A stretch of DNA of 59,013 nucleotides from Deltaproteobacteria bacterium. GTDB taxonomy: Bacteria > Desulfobacterota > Desulfuromonadia > Geobacterales > Geobacteraceae. The first letter of the stretch is position 1. Every line of letters starts with the position of its first letter. Below, piece by piece: positions 27,348 to 35,441 of this stretch. Position numbers and translations under genes: made by a program. A model generated the notes under the pieces. That model worked only from the letters and a program-made list of their open reading frames with translations. It was not told where the DNA came from and ran no database searches. The stretch is from contig SBEG01000026.1 in NCBI GenBank assembly GCA_009668975.1, positions 1 to 59,013 on the forward strand, given 5' to 3'.

Positions 27348-27794
27348 CTATTTTGTCAAAAGCACGGAACATTTTGCACCCAGCAATACCTGCCTGACAA
27401 CTCCACCCATCAAATATTTCGCCAAACCAGTGGCGCCCAAAGACGCAATGACAATCAGATCAATTTCGTGTTCTTCCGCAGCAGTCAATATTTCTTCATA
27501 TGGAATCCCGGTTCTAACATCAACTGAGACGGCATCCGCATCTATCCATGGGAATCTGGAAAGTTGCTGCCGCATCCCTTTCCGCGACGATTCAAACATC
27601 TCAACCTTGAGTGCTTCGATCAGATCCTCATTTAGGCAATACTCGAGTACGCATTCCTGGACCGGGTTTTGAATTACATGAAGGAGAAAAACCTCAGCCT
27701 CAAACTTTGATGCGATGTCAAATCCGAGACGAATCGCACGCAAGGAATGATCTGACATGTCTGTCGGCACGAGTATACGGGTTGGCTTAAACAT
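27348..27794 (-). CDS. Universal stress protein (UspA family)
   Basis: This single-domain, 148-residue Usp has the N-terminal strand RILVPTDMSDHS, and the nucleotide-binding pattern near the C-terminus is partly conserved (IASLGATGLAKYLMGGVVRQVLLGAKCSVLL; the usual G-x2-G-x9-G(S/T) is modified). ATG 27794 is chosen over a longer frame because AGGAG is eight bases upstream and the family begins here. It lies directly downstream of a fluoride riboswitch, so it is probably induced by fluoride. No crcB or eriC fluoride exporter is in the window. Confidence 0.9.
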   Translation of the reverse strand: MFKPTRILVPTDMSDHSLRAIRLGFDIASKFEAEVFLLHVIQNPVQECVLEYCLNEDLIEALKVEMFESSRKGMRQQLSRFPWIDADAVSVDVRTGIPYEEILTAAEEHEIDLIVIASLGATGLAKYLMGGVVRQVLLGAKCSVLLTK

Positions 27795-27899
27795 AGTTAA
27801 TACTCCTATTCCGATGATGGCTACGCTAAGATTTTTTCTCATTCAATTAGTACCCAGCCGTAATCCTGGTATTTCAAAACTGTTTTTTGGGGAATATCA

Positions 27900-27995
27900 T
27901 TTTTATTAAAATAAAAAACTCCTACCTCCGAATTCGAAAGGTAGGAGTTATCAGCCCCGCGTAAGAGGCAGTTAATGGCGAACCCCATCGCCCTG
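27900..27995 (-). promoter_or_regulatory. Fluoride riboswitch (crcB motif) with terminator
   Basis: On the minus strand the aptamer (27995-27941) reads GGGCGATGGGGTTCGCC, then AACTGCC, then GGGGCTGATAACTCCTAC, the hallmark conserved blocks of the fluoride riboswitch. ACTCCTACC at its 3' end also pairs with GGTAGGAGT (stem 27949-27918) followed by a T-rich run, a classical transcription terminator. Fluoride binding is expected to hold CTCCTAC in the aptamer region and allow read-through into the Usp gene, an 'on' switch. Promoter and start site fit exactly. Confidence 0.95.
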
Positions 27996-28005
27996 ATTTT
28001 TATTT

Positions 28006-28033
28006 ATTGTAGAACAAAGAGACTGTCTGTCAA
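28006..28033 (-). promoter_or_regulatory. Sigma-70 promoter of the fluoride riboswitch
   Basis: On the minus strand TTGACA (28033-28028), 16-base spacer, TACAAT (28011-28006). The expected start is about 28000, just before the aptamer. Confidence 0.82.
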
Positions 28034-28052
28034 ATTATTTGCTTTATCTTAT

Positions 28053-28085
28053 AGAAAAAGGGGCTATGAAATTTCATAGCCCCTT
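28053..28085 (-). terminator. Terminator of tRNA-Leu
   Basis: A perfect 28-base palindrome AAGGGGCTATGAAA/TTTCATAGCCCCTT (28058-28085) is followed on the minus strand by TTTTTC. It lies three bases beyond the tRNA 3' end. Confidence 0.9.
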
Positions 28086-28088
28086 ATA

Positions 28089-28175
28089 TGGTGCGGTGGA
28101 CTGGAATCGAACCAGCACAGCCTTGCAGCCACCAGCCCCTCAAGCTGGCGCGTCTACCAATTCCGCCACCACCGC
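28089..28175 (-). tRNA. tRNA-Leu (anticodon GAG)
   Basis: On the minus strand the acceptor stem GCGGTGG pairs with CCACCGC, followed by A and an encoded CCA. The anticodon arm is CCAGC-TTGAGGG-GCTGG with anticodon GAG. A long variable arm (TGGCTGCAAGGCTG) and the T-arm GGTTCGATTCC are present. Size and variable arm fit a class II leucine tRNA. It lies downstream of secG. Confidence 0.97.
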
Positions 28176-28321
28176 AAATCGATTAAAAGTATAACTAATT
28201 CTATCTAAAGACCGGAAATCATTGGCCTAAAAAAGCACAACCAATTGTTATGTCAGCGCGTTGTTGAGTTTCATTTTTTACCAGTTTGCTCTCGAGAAGT
28301 CAACGGAAAAGTTGCTCTCCA

Positions 28322-28663
28322 TCACTTTTTTTGTGACTCTTTCGGCGCCACTGGGGCGGCTGCAGGGGGAATGTCACTCTTCGGCGCAACTTTTACTGCT
28401 GGACTTTTCGCCGGCATAACGGAAGAGCTTCCGGATTTTCCCGAAAGATAGGCAAGCGAAAGGGACGTGACCATGAAAATGATGGCTACTGAAGCGGTCA
28501 ATTTCCCAAGAAAAGTACTGCCGCCACCAGCACCAAACAGGGACTGGCTTGAACCGGTACCAAGTGTGGCACCAAGGTCAGCACCTTTCCCCGCCTGTAG
28601 AAGTACGATTACTATCAGTGCAATACAAACAAGGATGTGAAGGGTGATCAGAAAGCCAAGCAT
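28322..28663 (-). CDS. secG: Protein-export membrane protein SecG
   Basis: SecG is the small accessory subunit of the SecYEG translocon. The 113-residue protein has two transmembrane helices (about 3-24 and 52-72) and the conserved LLQAGKGADLGATLGTGSSQSLFGAGG between them. The C-terminal tail is rich in Ala, Pro and Lys. It lies 69 bases after tpiA on the same strand, the frequent tpiA-secG arrangement. Confidence 0.95.
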   Translation of the reverse strand: MLGFLITLHILVCIALIVIVLLQAGKGADLGATLGTGSSQSLFGAGGGSTFLGKLTASVAIIFMVTSLSLAYLSGKSGSSSVMPAKSPAVKVAPKSDIPPAAAPVAPKESQKK

Positions 28664-28732
28664 CGTGTGTGCAACCTCTCTTGATGAAATAAAGTCGGTA
28701 CCTTATCATGAATACTGCGGTAATAAAAGATA

Positions 28733-29488
28733 TTATTTCTGATAGTGGATTATCGCGGCAAAAGATTCAGCCGTGAGACTGGCCCCACCGACAAGGGCGC
28801 CGTCGACATCGGGTTGCGACATCAGGCTGCGGATGTTATCAGGCTTCACACTGCCACCATACAGTATTCGCAAGCCATCTGCGCAGGAGTCGGAAAAACA
28901 TTCCGCCACGAGTCGACGAATGAAGGCGTGTGCCTCCTGTGCCTGTTCGTCTGTTGCCGTTTTGCCGGTTCCGATTGCCCAAACAGGCTCATAGGCGAGC
29001 AGAACCTTCTTCATTTCATCATCAGACAGATCAGTGAGACCTGCTTTAATCTGACGCTCAAGAACGTCAAAGGTTTCATTACGTTCGCGTTCCTGGAGGG
29101 TTTCGCCGATGCAGACGATGGTGAACAGCCCTGCCTGGATGGCGGCCCTGATTTTTTTGTTCACGGTTTCGTCAGTTTCAGCGAAATAATGGCGTCTCTC
29201 AGAGTGGCCGATGATAACATGGCTACACCCCGCATCGACGAGCATGCCAGGTGAGACCTCCCCAGTGTAGGCACCTTCCTCTTCCCAGAAGCAGTCCTGT
29301 CCGGCAATCGCTATTGGTGAATCGTTCAGCAGTGAACGTACCGGGCCCAGGACCGTAAAAGACGGTGCCAGTATAATTTCAACACCTTGTACGTCCGCGA
29401 CAAGAGGAGAAAGATCCTGAACCAGTCGCAACGCCTCAGCTGTTTTTTTGTAAAGCTTCCAGTTTCCTGCAATAACAGGAATCCGCAT
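28733..29488 (-). CDS. tpiA: Triose-phosphate isomerase
   Basis: This glycolytic enzyme interconverts dihydroxyacetone phosphate and glyceraldehyde 3-phosphate. It shows the substrate lysine near the start (AGNWKLYK), the catalytic His in IIGHSERR, the catalytic Glu in AYEPVWAIGTGKTA and the phosphate-binding GGSV. ATG 29488 is preferred to the in-frame GTG 29494 because AAGGAG sits five bases upstream. The length is 250 residues, normal for the family. It lies between pgk and secG. Confidence 0.96.
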   Translation of the reverse strand: MRIPVIAGNWKLYKKTAEALRLVQDLSPLVADVQGVEIILAPSFTVLGPVRSLLNDSPIAIAGQDCFWEEEGAYTGEVSPGMLVDAGCSHVIIGHSERRHYFAETDETVNKKIRAAIQAGLFTIVCIGETLQERERNETFDVLERQIKAGLTDLSDDEMKKVLLAYEPVWAIGTGKTATDEQAQEAHAFIRRLVAECFSDSCADGLRILYGGSVKPDNIRSLMSQPDVDGALVGGASLTAESFAAIIHYQK

Positions 29489-29509
29489 GTGCACTCCTTG
29501 TTTCGTAGT

Positions 29510-30709
29510 TTATGCGTGTCCGTTTTTTTCCAGAACCTTGATACCGGGAAGTATCTTCCCTTCGAGCAGTTCGAGGAAAGCTCCGCCACCCGTGGATATA
29601 TAACTTATCTTTGCGAATTCACCGGCCCGATGCACGGCTACATCGGTGTCGCCACCTCCGACGATGGTCAGGGCATAGGAATTTGCCACGGCACTTACCA
29701 TGGCAAAGGTCCCGCGGGAGAAAGCGTCCATCTCAAAAACCCCCATGGGCCCGTTCCAGATGATAGTCTTGCTGTTCTGCAAGGCTTCGGTAAAAAGTGT
29801 TACGGTTGCCGGTCCGATATCAAGTGCCATCCAGTCATTGGGTATTTCCTGAATGGTGGTAATTTTGATCTCTGCCGCCGGATCAAAGCGGTCTGCCACG
29901 ACACAATCAACCGGAAGGTATATTTTGACACCTTTTTCCCGTGCTTTATTGTAGGCGTTTCGAGCTGTTTCAATAAGCGATTCTTCCACAAGGGATTTGC
30001 CGACACTATACCCCAGGGCTTTCAGGAAAGTAAATGCCATGCCGCCACCAATGATCAGTTTGTCCACCTTGTTCAGCAAGTTGTCGATTACTTCGATTTT
30101 CCCTGACACTTTGGCACCGCCGAGGATTGCCACCAGAGGGTGTACCGGGTTGCGCATGGCTTTTTCAAAGAAACTCATCTCTTTTTTCATCAGAAAACCA
30201 GCAGCAATTGTCGGAACGAAATTCGTTATTGCTTCAACAGAGGCATGGGCCCGGTGCGATACTGCAAAGGCATCATTGACATAAACATCGCAAAGTTCGG
30301 CAAGAGATTTTGCAAAGCCCGGGTCGTTCTTTTCCTCGCCCGGATAGAAGCGGAGATTTTCCAGCATGATGACATCACCCGCTTTCATAGCCTTCACCAA
30401 GGGAGCAACCTGTTCACCGACACAATCCGGAGCCAGGGTGACTTCCTTGTCAAGAAGACGGGAAAGTCGTATTGCTGCAGGCGACATGGAGAATTTAAGA
30501 TTCATTTCTCCTTTCGGGCGACCGAGGTGCGAGGCAATAATTACTTTTGCATTGCAGTCAAGTGCGTAATTAATGGTCGGAAGCACTGCTCGTATGCGGG
30601 TATCGTCGGTTATGTTTCCGTTATCGTCGACAGGGACATTAAAGTCCACGCGAAGAAATACCCTTTTCCCGGAAAGATCCTTGATTTCATCGATATAGCG
30701 AATTGTCAT
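29510..30709 (-). CDS. pgk: Phosphoglycerate kinase
   Basis: This enzyme transfers phosphate from 1,3-bisphosphoglycerate to ADP. The 399-residue protein has the signature [11 protein letters not shown] (about 15-25), [22 protein letters not shown] and the nucleotide-binding C-terminal GGGDTDVAV and [14 protein letters not shown]. It is the middle gene of the gap-pgk-tpiA glycolytic block, 109 bases after gap. Confidence 0.98.
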   Translation of the reverse strand: MTIRYIDEIKDLSGKRVFLRVDFNVPVDDNGNITDDTRIRAVLPTINYALDCNAKVIIASHLGRPKGEMNLKFSMSPAAIRLSRLLDKEVTLAPDCVGEQVAPLVKAMKAGDVIMLENLRFYPGEEKNDPGFAKSLAELCDVYVNDAFAVSHRAHASVEAITNFVPTIAAGFLMKKEMSFFEKAMRNPVHPLVAILGGAKVSGKIEVIDNLLNKVDKLIIGGGMAFTFLKALGYSVGKSLVEESLIETARNAYNKAREKGVKIYLPVDCVVADRFDPAAEIKITTIQEIPNDWMALDIGPATVTLFTEALQNSKTIIWNGPMGVFEMDAFSRGTFAMVSAVANSYALTIVGGGDTDVAVHRAGEFAKISYISTGGGAFLELLEGKILPGIKVLEKNGHA

Positions 30710-30818
30710 ACACGAGACTCCCTTGGAATAAAATTATGCACTCTTCTGTACTGAAACACTGAAACAGTCTGGAATCTGAAATTTCCCCTGATGAGCCGGC
30801 AACGCTCCCTGTTCGGCG

Positions 30819-31817
30819 TCAGCGTGCCAGCAAGCGAAGCATGTCAATCAGGCGACTGGAAAACCCGCTTTCGTTATCGTACCACGAGAGAACCTTTACC
30901 AGGTTTCCTTCGAGCACCTTGGTGGACAAACCGTCCACGATAGAGGAGTGGGGGTTCCCGTTAAAATCGATGGAAACGAGCGGTTCATCGCAAAAAGCCA
31001 AAATTCCCTTGAGGGTGGTTCTGGATGCTTTTTTCAAGGCAGTGTTGACCTTTTCGGTGTCCGTTTTTCTTGAAAGTTGCGCCACGAGATCAATCACGGA
31101 AACATTGGGCGTAGGGACTCGTATCGCCATACCGTCAAATTTCCCTTTCAGTTCGGGAAGGACGAGAGAGATGGCCCGAGCCGCGCCGGTTGCAGTCGGA
31201 ATCATCGACAGCGCGGCAGCCCGTGATCTTCTGAGATCCGTATGGGGAAGGTCGAGAATGCGCTGGTCATTCGTATAGGAGTGGACAGTCGTGACAAGTC
31301 CTTTTTCAATGCCGAAGTTTTCGTGGAGAACTTTCGCAACCGGCGCCAGGCAGTTCGTTGTGCAGGAGGCATTGGAAATGATGAAGTGTTTCTCCGGGTT
31401 GTACATGCTGTCATTCACTCCCATTACTATGGTAACATCGGGATCTGTGGCTGGGGCCGTGATGACAACCTTGCCCGCACCGGCTTTCAGGTGCAGTTCT
31501 GCCTGGTCGCGTGAGGTGAAATGTCCTGTTGATTCGAGGACGACATCGATACCTTCGCTTTTCCACGGGAGCTCTTCGGGATTTTTTAAGGAAAAGATCT
31601 TGATCGGTTTCCGGTTGATGATAATGCAACCATCACCAACCTCAACCTTTCCCGGGAAAGTGCCGTGCACGGAATCGTATTTAAAAAGATGTGCAAGGAT
31701 CTTCGGTTCGCTTAGATCGTTAATGGCAACAATTTCCAAATCCTTTGCCTGCGAGGCCAACCGCAAGACCATTCTTCCAATTCTACCGAAACCGTTGATT
31801 GCAACTCGCAGCGACAT
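30819..31817 (-). CDS. gap: Glyceraldehyde-3-phosphate dehydrogenase
   Basis: This NAD(P)-dependent enzyme links glyceraldehyde 3-phosphate to 1,3-bisphosphoglycerate. It has the N-terminal Rossmann motif INGFGRIGR and the catalytic cysteine in SNASCTTNCLAP. ATG 31817 is chosen because AGGAGG lies six bases upstream and MSLRVAINGFGRIG matches the family; the frame could extend 20 codons further. The length is 332 residues. It is the first gene of the gap-pgk-tpiA-secG block and has a well-formed promoter. Confidence 0.97.
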   Translation of the reverse strand: MSLRVAINGFGRIGRMVLRLASQAKDLEIVAINDLSEPKILAHLFKYDSVHGTFPGKVEVGDGCIIINRKPIKIFSLKNPEELPWKSEGIDVVLESTGHFTSRDQAELHLKAGAGKVVITAPATDPDVTIVMGVNDSMYNPEKHFIISNASCTTNCLAPVAKVLHENFGIEKGLVTTVHSYTNDQRILDLPHTDLRRSRAAALSMIPTATGAARAISLVLPELKGKFDGMAIRVPTPNVSVIDLVAQLSRKTDTEKVNTALKKASRTTLKGILAFCDEPLVSIDFNGNPHSSIVDGLSTKVLEGNLVKVLSWYDNESGFSSRLIDMLRLLAR

Positions 31818-31887
31818 AGGTGGTCCTCCTGGCAAAATAGGGGTATGAGCTGACTTAGATGCTTTGCTCCCCGTCAAACTATGAAAT

Positions 31888-31915
31888 ACTATACAAGCTG
31901 TCGGGCCTGCGTCAA
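31888..31915 (-). promoter_or_regulatory. Sigma-70 promoter of the gap operon
   Basis: On the minus strand TTGACG (31915-31910), 16-base spacer, TATAGT (31893-31888). It leaves a ~65-base leader before gap. Confidence 0.7.
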
Positions 31916-32196
31916 TCTTTTTATGGATAATTGCGGGACTTGTTTCTCACTGGATTTCTCCGCTAAACAACCGTGCCGCGCGGAAACAGGAGCTTTAATT
32001 GCTTCTTGCACGCTGATTAGATGTGTCTTGTCTCACAAGTTTCAGCTTGAATCTTTTGCCGCTTTTATGTATAAAATGTTCTGTTTTACAGCATTTCTTG
32101 TGATTGATTTTTTTAACAATTTGTTTCTTGTTCCGGTACGGGGAGGATGCCCCTCATCTCGGCTTTTTTATTGCTTAATCTGTTTCAGGAGGATCT
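31916..32196. other. Intergenic region between gap and the metallo-hydrolase gene
   Basis: This stretch is AT-rich in its middle and has no credible gene. Near 32134-32165 there is a weak hairpin, GGGG/CCCC flanked by CCG/CGG, followed by T6, which could be a weak terminator or attenuator. The only firm element is the AGGAGG ribosome-binding site (32187-32192). Confidence 0.35.
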
Positions 32197-32967
32197 TTGC
32201 GAGTCTGTCTGCTTGCCAGTGGCAGCAAGGGAAACTCCCTGTTTGTCGAAACCGGTGAAACAAAGGTTCTGGTTGATGCCGGCCTTTCAGCCCGTGAGAT
32301 TGCTGTCAGGCTCGACAAAATCGGCGTTAACGCCTCAGATCTCAACGGCATACTGATAAGTCATGAGCACAGTGACCATATCCGCGGCGCGGGAACCCTT
32401 GCCAGACGATTCAAGATACCTGTGCTTATCAGCTATCCTGCCAGCAAACTGACACACGATCATTTTCGTTCAGCCAGCCTGGTCGAGTTTGAGACAGGCT
32501 GCTCCTTCGAATTCAGAGATCTCCTCATAGACCCCTTTCCAACAACCCATGATGCAGCCGACCCGGTCGGTTTTATCATAGATAGTCATGAAGCACGAAT
32601 GGGGTTTGCTACAGATCTGGGTATCGCAACCAGGCTTGTACAAGAAAAACTCAAGAACAGCAGGGTGCTTGTTCTTGAATCAAACCATGACGAAAACATG
32701 TTGCTGAACGGTCCCTATCCATGGCACCTTAAGCAGAGAATTAAATCTCGGCATGGACATCTTTCTAATGAAGAAGCAGCCGAACTCCTCACGGAAGTAA
32801 TGCATCCAGGTCTTGAGGGGCTCTTTCTGGCTCATTTGTCGGAAGCAAACAATCAGCCGCAAATCGCCCTTGAAGCACACCGCAGACAACTGTCTGCGAC
32901 AACTGTCTGTTCACCCCGGATTTTTGTCGGGAATCAGCAGAGCGCCAGTGAGGTTCTGTTTTTGTGA
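32197..32967 (+). CDS. MBL-fold metallo-hydrolase (YycJ/WalJ-like)
   Basis: This metallo-beta-lactamase-fold protein has the metal motif SHEHSDHIRG (about residues 50-59), a further histidine in PTTHDA, and the late ligands in ESNHD and GHLSNEEA. The N-terminal LASGSKGNSLFV is typical of the YycJ group, which includes nucleases and phosphodiesterases linked to DNA repair; the exact reaction is unknown. It begins with TTG at 32197, five bases after AGGAGG. Length is 256 residues. The next gene, purB, follows after 103 bases. Confidence 0.88.
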   Translation: MRVCLLASGSKGNSLFVETGETKVLVDAGLSAREIAVRLDKIGVNASDLNGILISHEHSDHIRGAGTLARRFKIPVLISYPASKLTHDHFRSASLVEFETGCSFEFRDLLIDPFPTTHDAADPVGFIIDSHEARMGFATDLGIATRLVQEKLKNSRVLVLESNHDENMLLNGPYPWHLKQRIKSRHGHLSNEEAAELLTEVMHPGLEGLFLAHLSEANNQPQIALEAHRRQLSATTVCSPRIFVGNQQSASEVLFL

Positions 32968-33070
32968 TGTCCGTGACAGGACGTGTGCCATCATACAGAA
33001 CATGCGCATGGCAAGCCGCTCAAAAAACCAGAATGAACGAGCATATAAAATCTTATGAGGTAAGAATCAA

Positions 33071-34366
33071 ATGATAGAACGATACAGCCGGCCGGAAATG
33101 ACTGAAATCTGGAGCGCGGAAAACCGCTTCCGGAAATGGTTGGAAATAGAACTGTATGCTTGTGAAGCGCATGCGGAAATGGGAACGATTCCCCGTGAAG
33201 CAATGGAGCGAATCAAGGAAAAAGCCAATTTCGATGTCCCGCGCATTGATGAGATAGAAAAGGTCGTCAAACATGACGTAATTGCTTTTCTGACCTCGGT
33301 CGCGGATTATATCGGTGATGATTCCCGGTTTCTGCACGTGGGCATGACATCGTCGGACGTACTCGACACGTCTCTTGCCATGCTGATGCGCGAAAGCGGC
33401 CTGCTTCTTCTCGAAGGCATGAAAAGTCTGACGGAAGCGTTGGAAAAGAAGGCCTATGAACACAAGGATACGGCGATGATCGGCCGTTCCCACGGAATTC
33501 ACGCTGAGCCGGTGACCTTTGGCATCAAGATGGCACTCTGGTACGACGAGATGAGGCGCAATCTCCGCCGGATGGAGTCCGCGGTTGAAACCATTTCCTA
33601 TGGCAAGATTTCCGGAGCAGTTGGAACCTTTGCCAACATTGACCCGAAGATCGAGGAATATGTCTGTGCCCGTGCAGGTCTGAAGCCGGCACCTTGTTCC
33701 ACCCAGATTGTCCAGAGAGACAGACATGCGGAATTCTTTTCCACCCTTGCGATCATTGCCTCATCCATTGAGAAATTTGCGGTAGAGATCCGGCACCTGC
33801 AGAGGACAGAGGTTCTTGAGGTTGAGGAATTCTTCAGTAAGGGCCAAAAGGGATCATCGGCCATGCCCCATAAAAGGAATCCGGTCCTTTCCGAAAACCT
33901 TTCCGGATTGGCCCGCCTGATCAGAGGCTATGCCGTGTCGGCACTGGAAAACGTTCCTCTTTGGCATGAAAGGGATATTTCCCATTCATCTGTTGAACGG
34001 GTAATAGCGCCTGATGCTACTATTCTGATGGATTTCATGCTTCATCGCTGTACCGGATTGATTGAAAACCTTGTGGTCTATCCGGAAAACATGCTGAAAA
34101 ACCTGAACCTCATGCGGGGGCTGGTTTTCTCTCAGAGGGTTCTCCTGGAACTTGCCAGAAAAGGCGCATCCCGCGAAAATGCTTATTCACTGGTACAGAG
34201 AAATGCCATGAAGGTCTGGGAAGAGGGTAAAGACTTCAAGGAAGAACTCCTTGCCGATACCGAGGTCCGTTCATATCTTTCCAGCGAGGAAATAAACAAC
34301 GCCTTTGATCTTGCCTATCATTTCAAACATGTCAATACCATCTTTACCAGGGTCTTCGGTGGCTAG
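33071..34366 (+). CDS. purB: Adenylosuccinate lyase
   Basis: PurB catalyses two steps of purine synthesis, releasing fumarate from SAICAR and from adenylosuccinate. The 431-residue protein has HVGMTSSDVLDT (about 91-102), GRSHGIHAEP with the catalytic histidine, and the superfamily signature GSSAMPHKRNPVLSEN (about 261-276). It starts a long plus-strand run with purL, purQ and purF. Its end overlaps the next gene. Confidence 0.97.
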   Translation: MIERYSRPEMTEIWSAENRFRKWLEIELYACEAHAEMGTIPREAMERIKEKANFDVPRIDEIEKVVKHDVIAFLTSVADYIGDDSRFLHVGMTSSDVLDTSLAMLMRESGLLLLEGMKSLTEALEKKAYEHKDTAMIGRSHGIHAEPVTFGIKMALWYDEMRRNLRRMESAVETISYGKISGAVGTFANIDPKIEEYVCARAGLKPAPCSTQIVQRDRHAEFFSTLAIIASSIEKFAVEIRHLQRTEVLEVEEFFSKGQKGSSAMPHKRNPVLSENLSGLARLIRGYAVSALENVPLWHERDISHSSVERVIAPDATILMDFMLHRCTGLIENLVVYPENMLKNLNLMRGLVFSQRVLLELARKGASRENAYSLVQRNAMKVWEEGKDFKEELLADTEVRSYLSSEEINNAFDLAYHFKHVNTIFTRVFGG

Positions 34367-35441
34367 AATACAGGATTTTTTCCTTTTTTTAGGCGAGAAC
34401 GATACAATTCTAACCTGGACCAAGGAATTCTTTCTTGCCATACTTATCGTCGTCCTTTTCTGGGGATTGTCCCGTTTACTACGCTATCTTTGCACCAAAT
34501 GGGGACCGCGGATCACACGTCGTACCCGCACTGACCTCGACGATCGCGTTCTGCTACGGGCAACACCGCCAATTGAGTTTCTGACCGTAACCACCGGGCT
34601 TTATCTGGCGGTTAACAGTTTACCGATTCATGACCGTGCCAAGCTTATTCTCTCGGGCGTGGTCTTTATCGTATGTGTCCTGATCTTTGTCAATCTGGCC
34701 TATCGGGTGGCAGATGAGTTTCTGACCTGGTATGCCCGCCGAGTGGAAGAAAGGACCGGAACCAAAATTGGCACACAGATATTTCCCCTGATCCGGAAAG
34801 TTATTACCATCTTCCTGTTTTGTGCTGCCCTGATTGTAGTTTTGAGGCATTTCGGATATGATGCCGTGTCTCTTCTGGCCGCTCTCGGCCTGGGATCCCT
34901 GGCCATTGGTCTGGCGGCAAAAGACACCCTGGCAAACATGATTTCCGGATTCACCCTGATGATCGACCGGCCGTTCCGTATCGGGGACAGGATCCAGCTT
35001 GCAAGTGGAAAAACCGGAGACGTCGTGGATATCGGCCTTCGCAGTACCAAGCTGAAGACTGTCGATAATACCCTTCTTATCATTCCAAACTCGGAACTTT
35101 GCAACAGTACGGTACTTAACATGGCTTTCCCGGACACACAATCCTCTGGCCGCGTTACCATTGGCGTTGCCTATGGTTCCGATGTTGAAAAAGTTAAAAA
35201 GTTGCTGACTGAAATTGCCCTAGAGAACCCGGAGGTTCTGAAGGAGCCCTCTCCCGAGGCAATTTTTCTTTCTTTTGGAGAAAGCGCCCTGAATATGATG
35301 CTTGTCTTCTGGGTTGCCGATTACACCAAAATCATCAAAGTTACCGACCAGATAAACATGCAACTCGTGACGGCTTTTACCAATAACGACATACTAATAC
35401 CGTACCCCACCAGGAAGGTATTGCTGGAAAGGGAAGGATAA
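34359..35441 (+). CDS. MscS family mechanosensitive ion channel
   Basis: This small-conductance mechanosensitive channel relieves turgor on osmotic downshock. Transmembrane segments lie at about residues 20-42, 76-95, 100-125 and 140-160, before the pore helix region LAALGLGSLAIGLAAKDTLANMISGFTLMIDRPFRIGDR. A cytoplasmic beta and vestibule domain follows. GTG at 34359 is a likely start (AGGG upstream, eight-base overlap with purB); the frame also opens at 34305 inside purB. The stop overlaps the purL ATG (TAATG), so it is co-translated with purine genes without a clear functional reason. Confidence 0.9.
   Translation: MARIQDFFLFLGENDTILTWTKEFFLAILIVVLFWGLSRLLRYLCTKWGPRITRRTRTDLDDRVLLRATPPIEFLTVTTGLYLAVNSLPIHDRAKLILSGVVFIVCVLIFVNLAYRVADEFLTWYARRVEERTGTKIGTQIFPLIRKVITIFLFCAALIVVLRHFGYDAVSLLAALGLGSLAIGLAAKDTLANMISGFTLMIDRPFRIGDRIQLASGKTGDVVDIGLRSTKLKTVDNTLLIIPNSELCNSTVLNMAFPDTQSSGRVTIGVAYGSDVEKVKKLLTEIALENPEVLKEPSPEAIFLSFGESALNMMLVFWVADYTKIIKVTDQINMQLVTAFTNNDILIPYPTRKVLLEREG

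Noticed and set aside
29387..30106. 239-codon plus-strand frame
   Set aside because: It spans the tpiA/pgk junction in antisense, has odd composition and no ribosome-binding site.
33053..33727. 224-codon minus-strand frame
   Set aside because: It lies opposite purB, which has clear catalytic motifs; the reverse frame has none.
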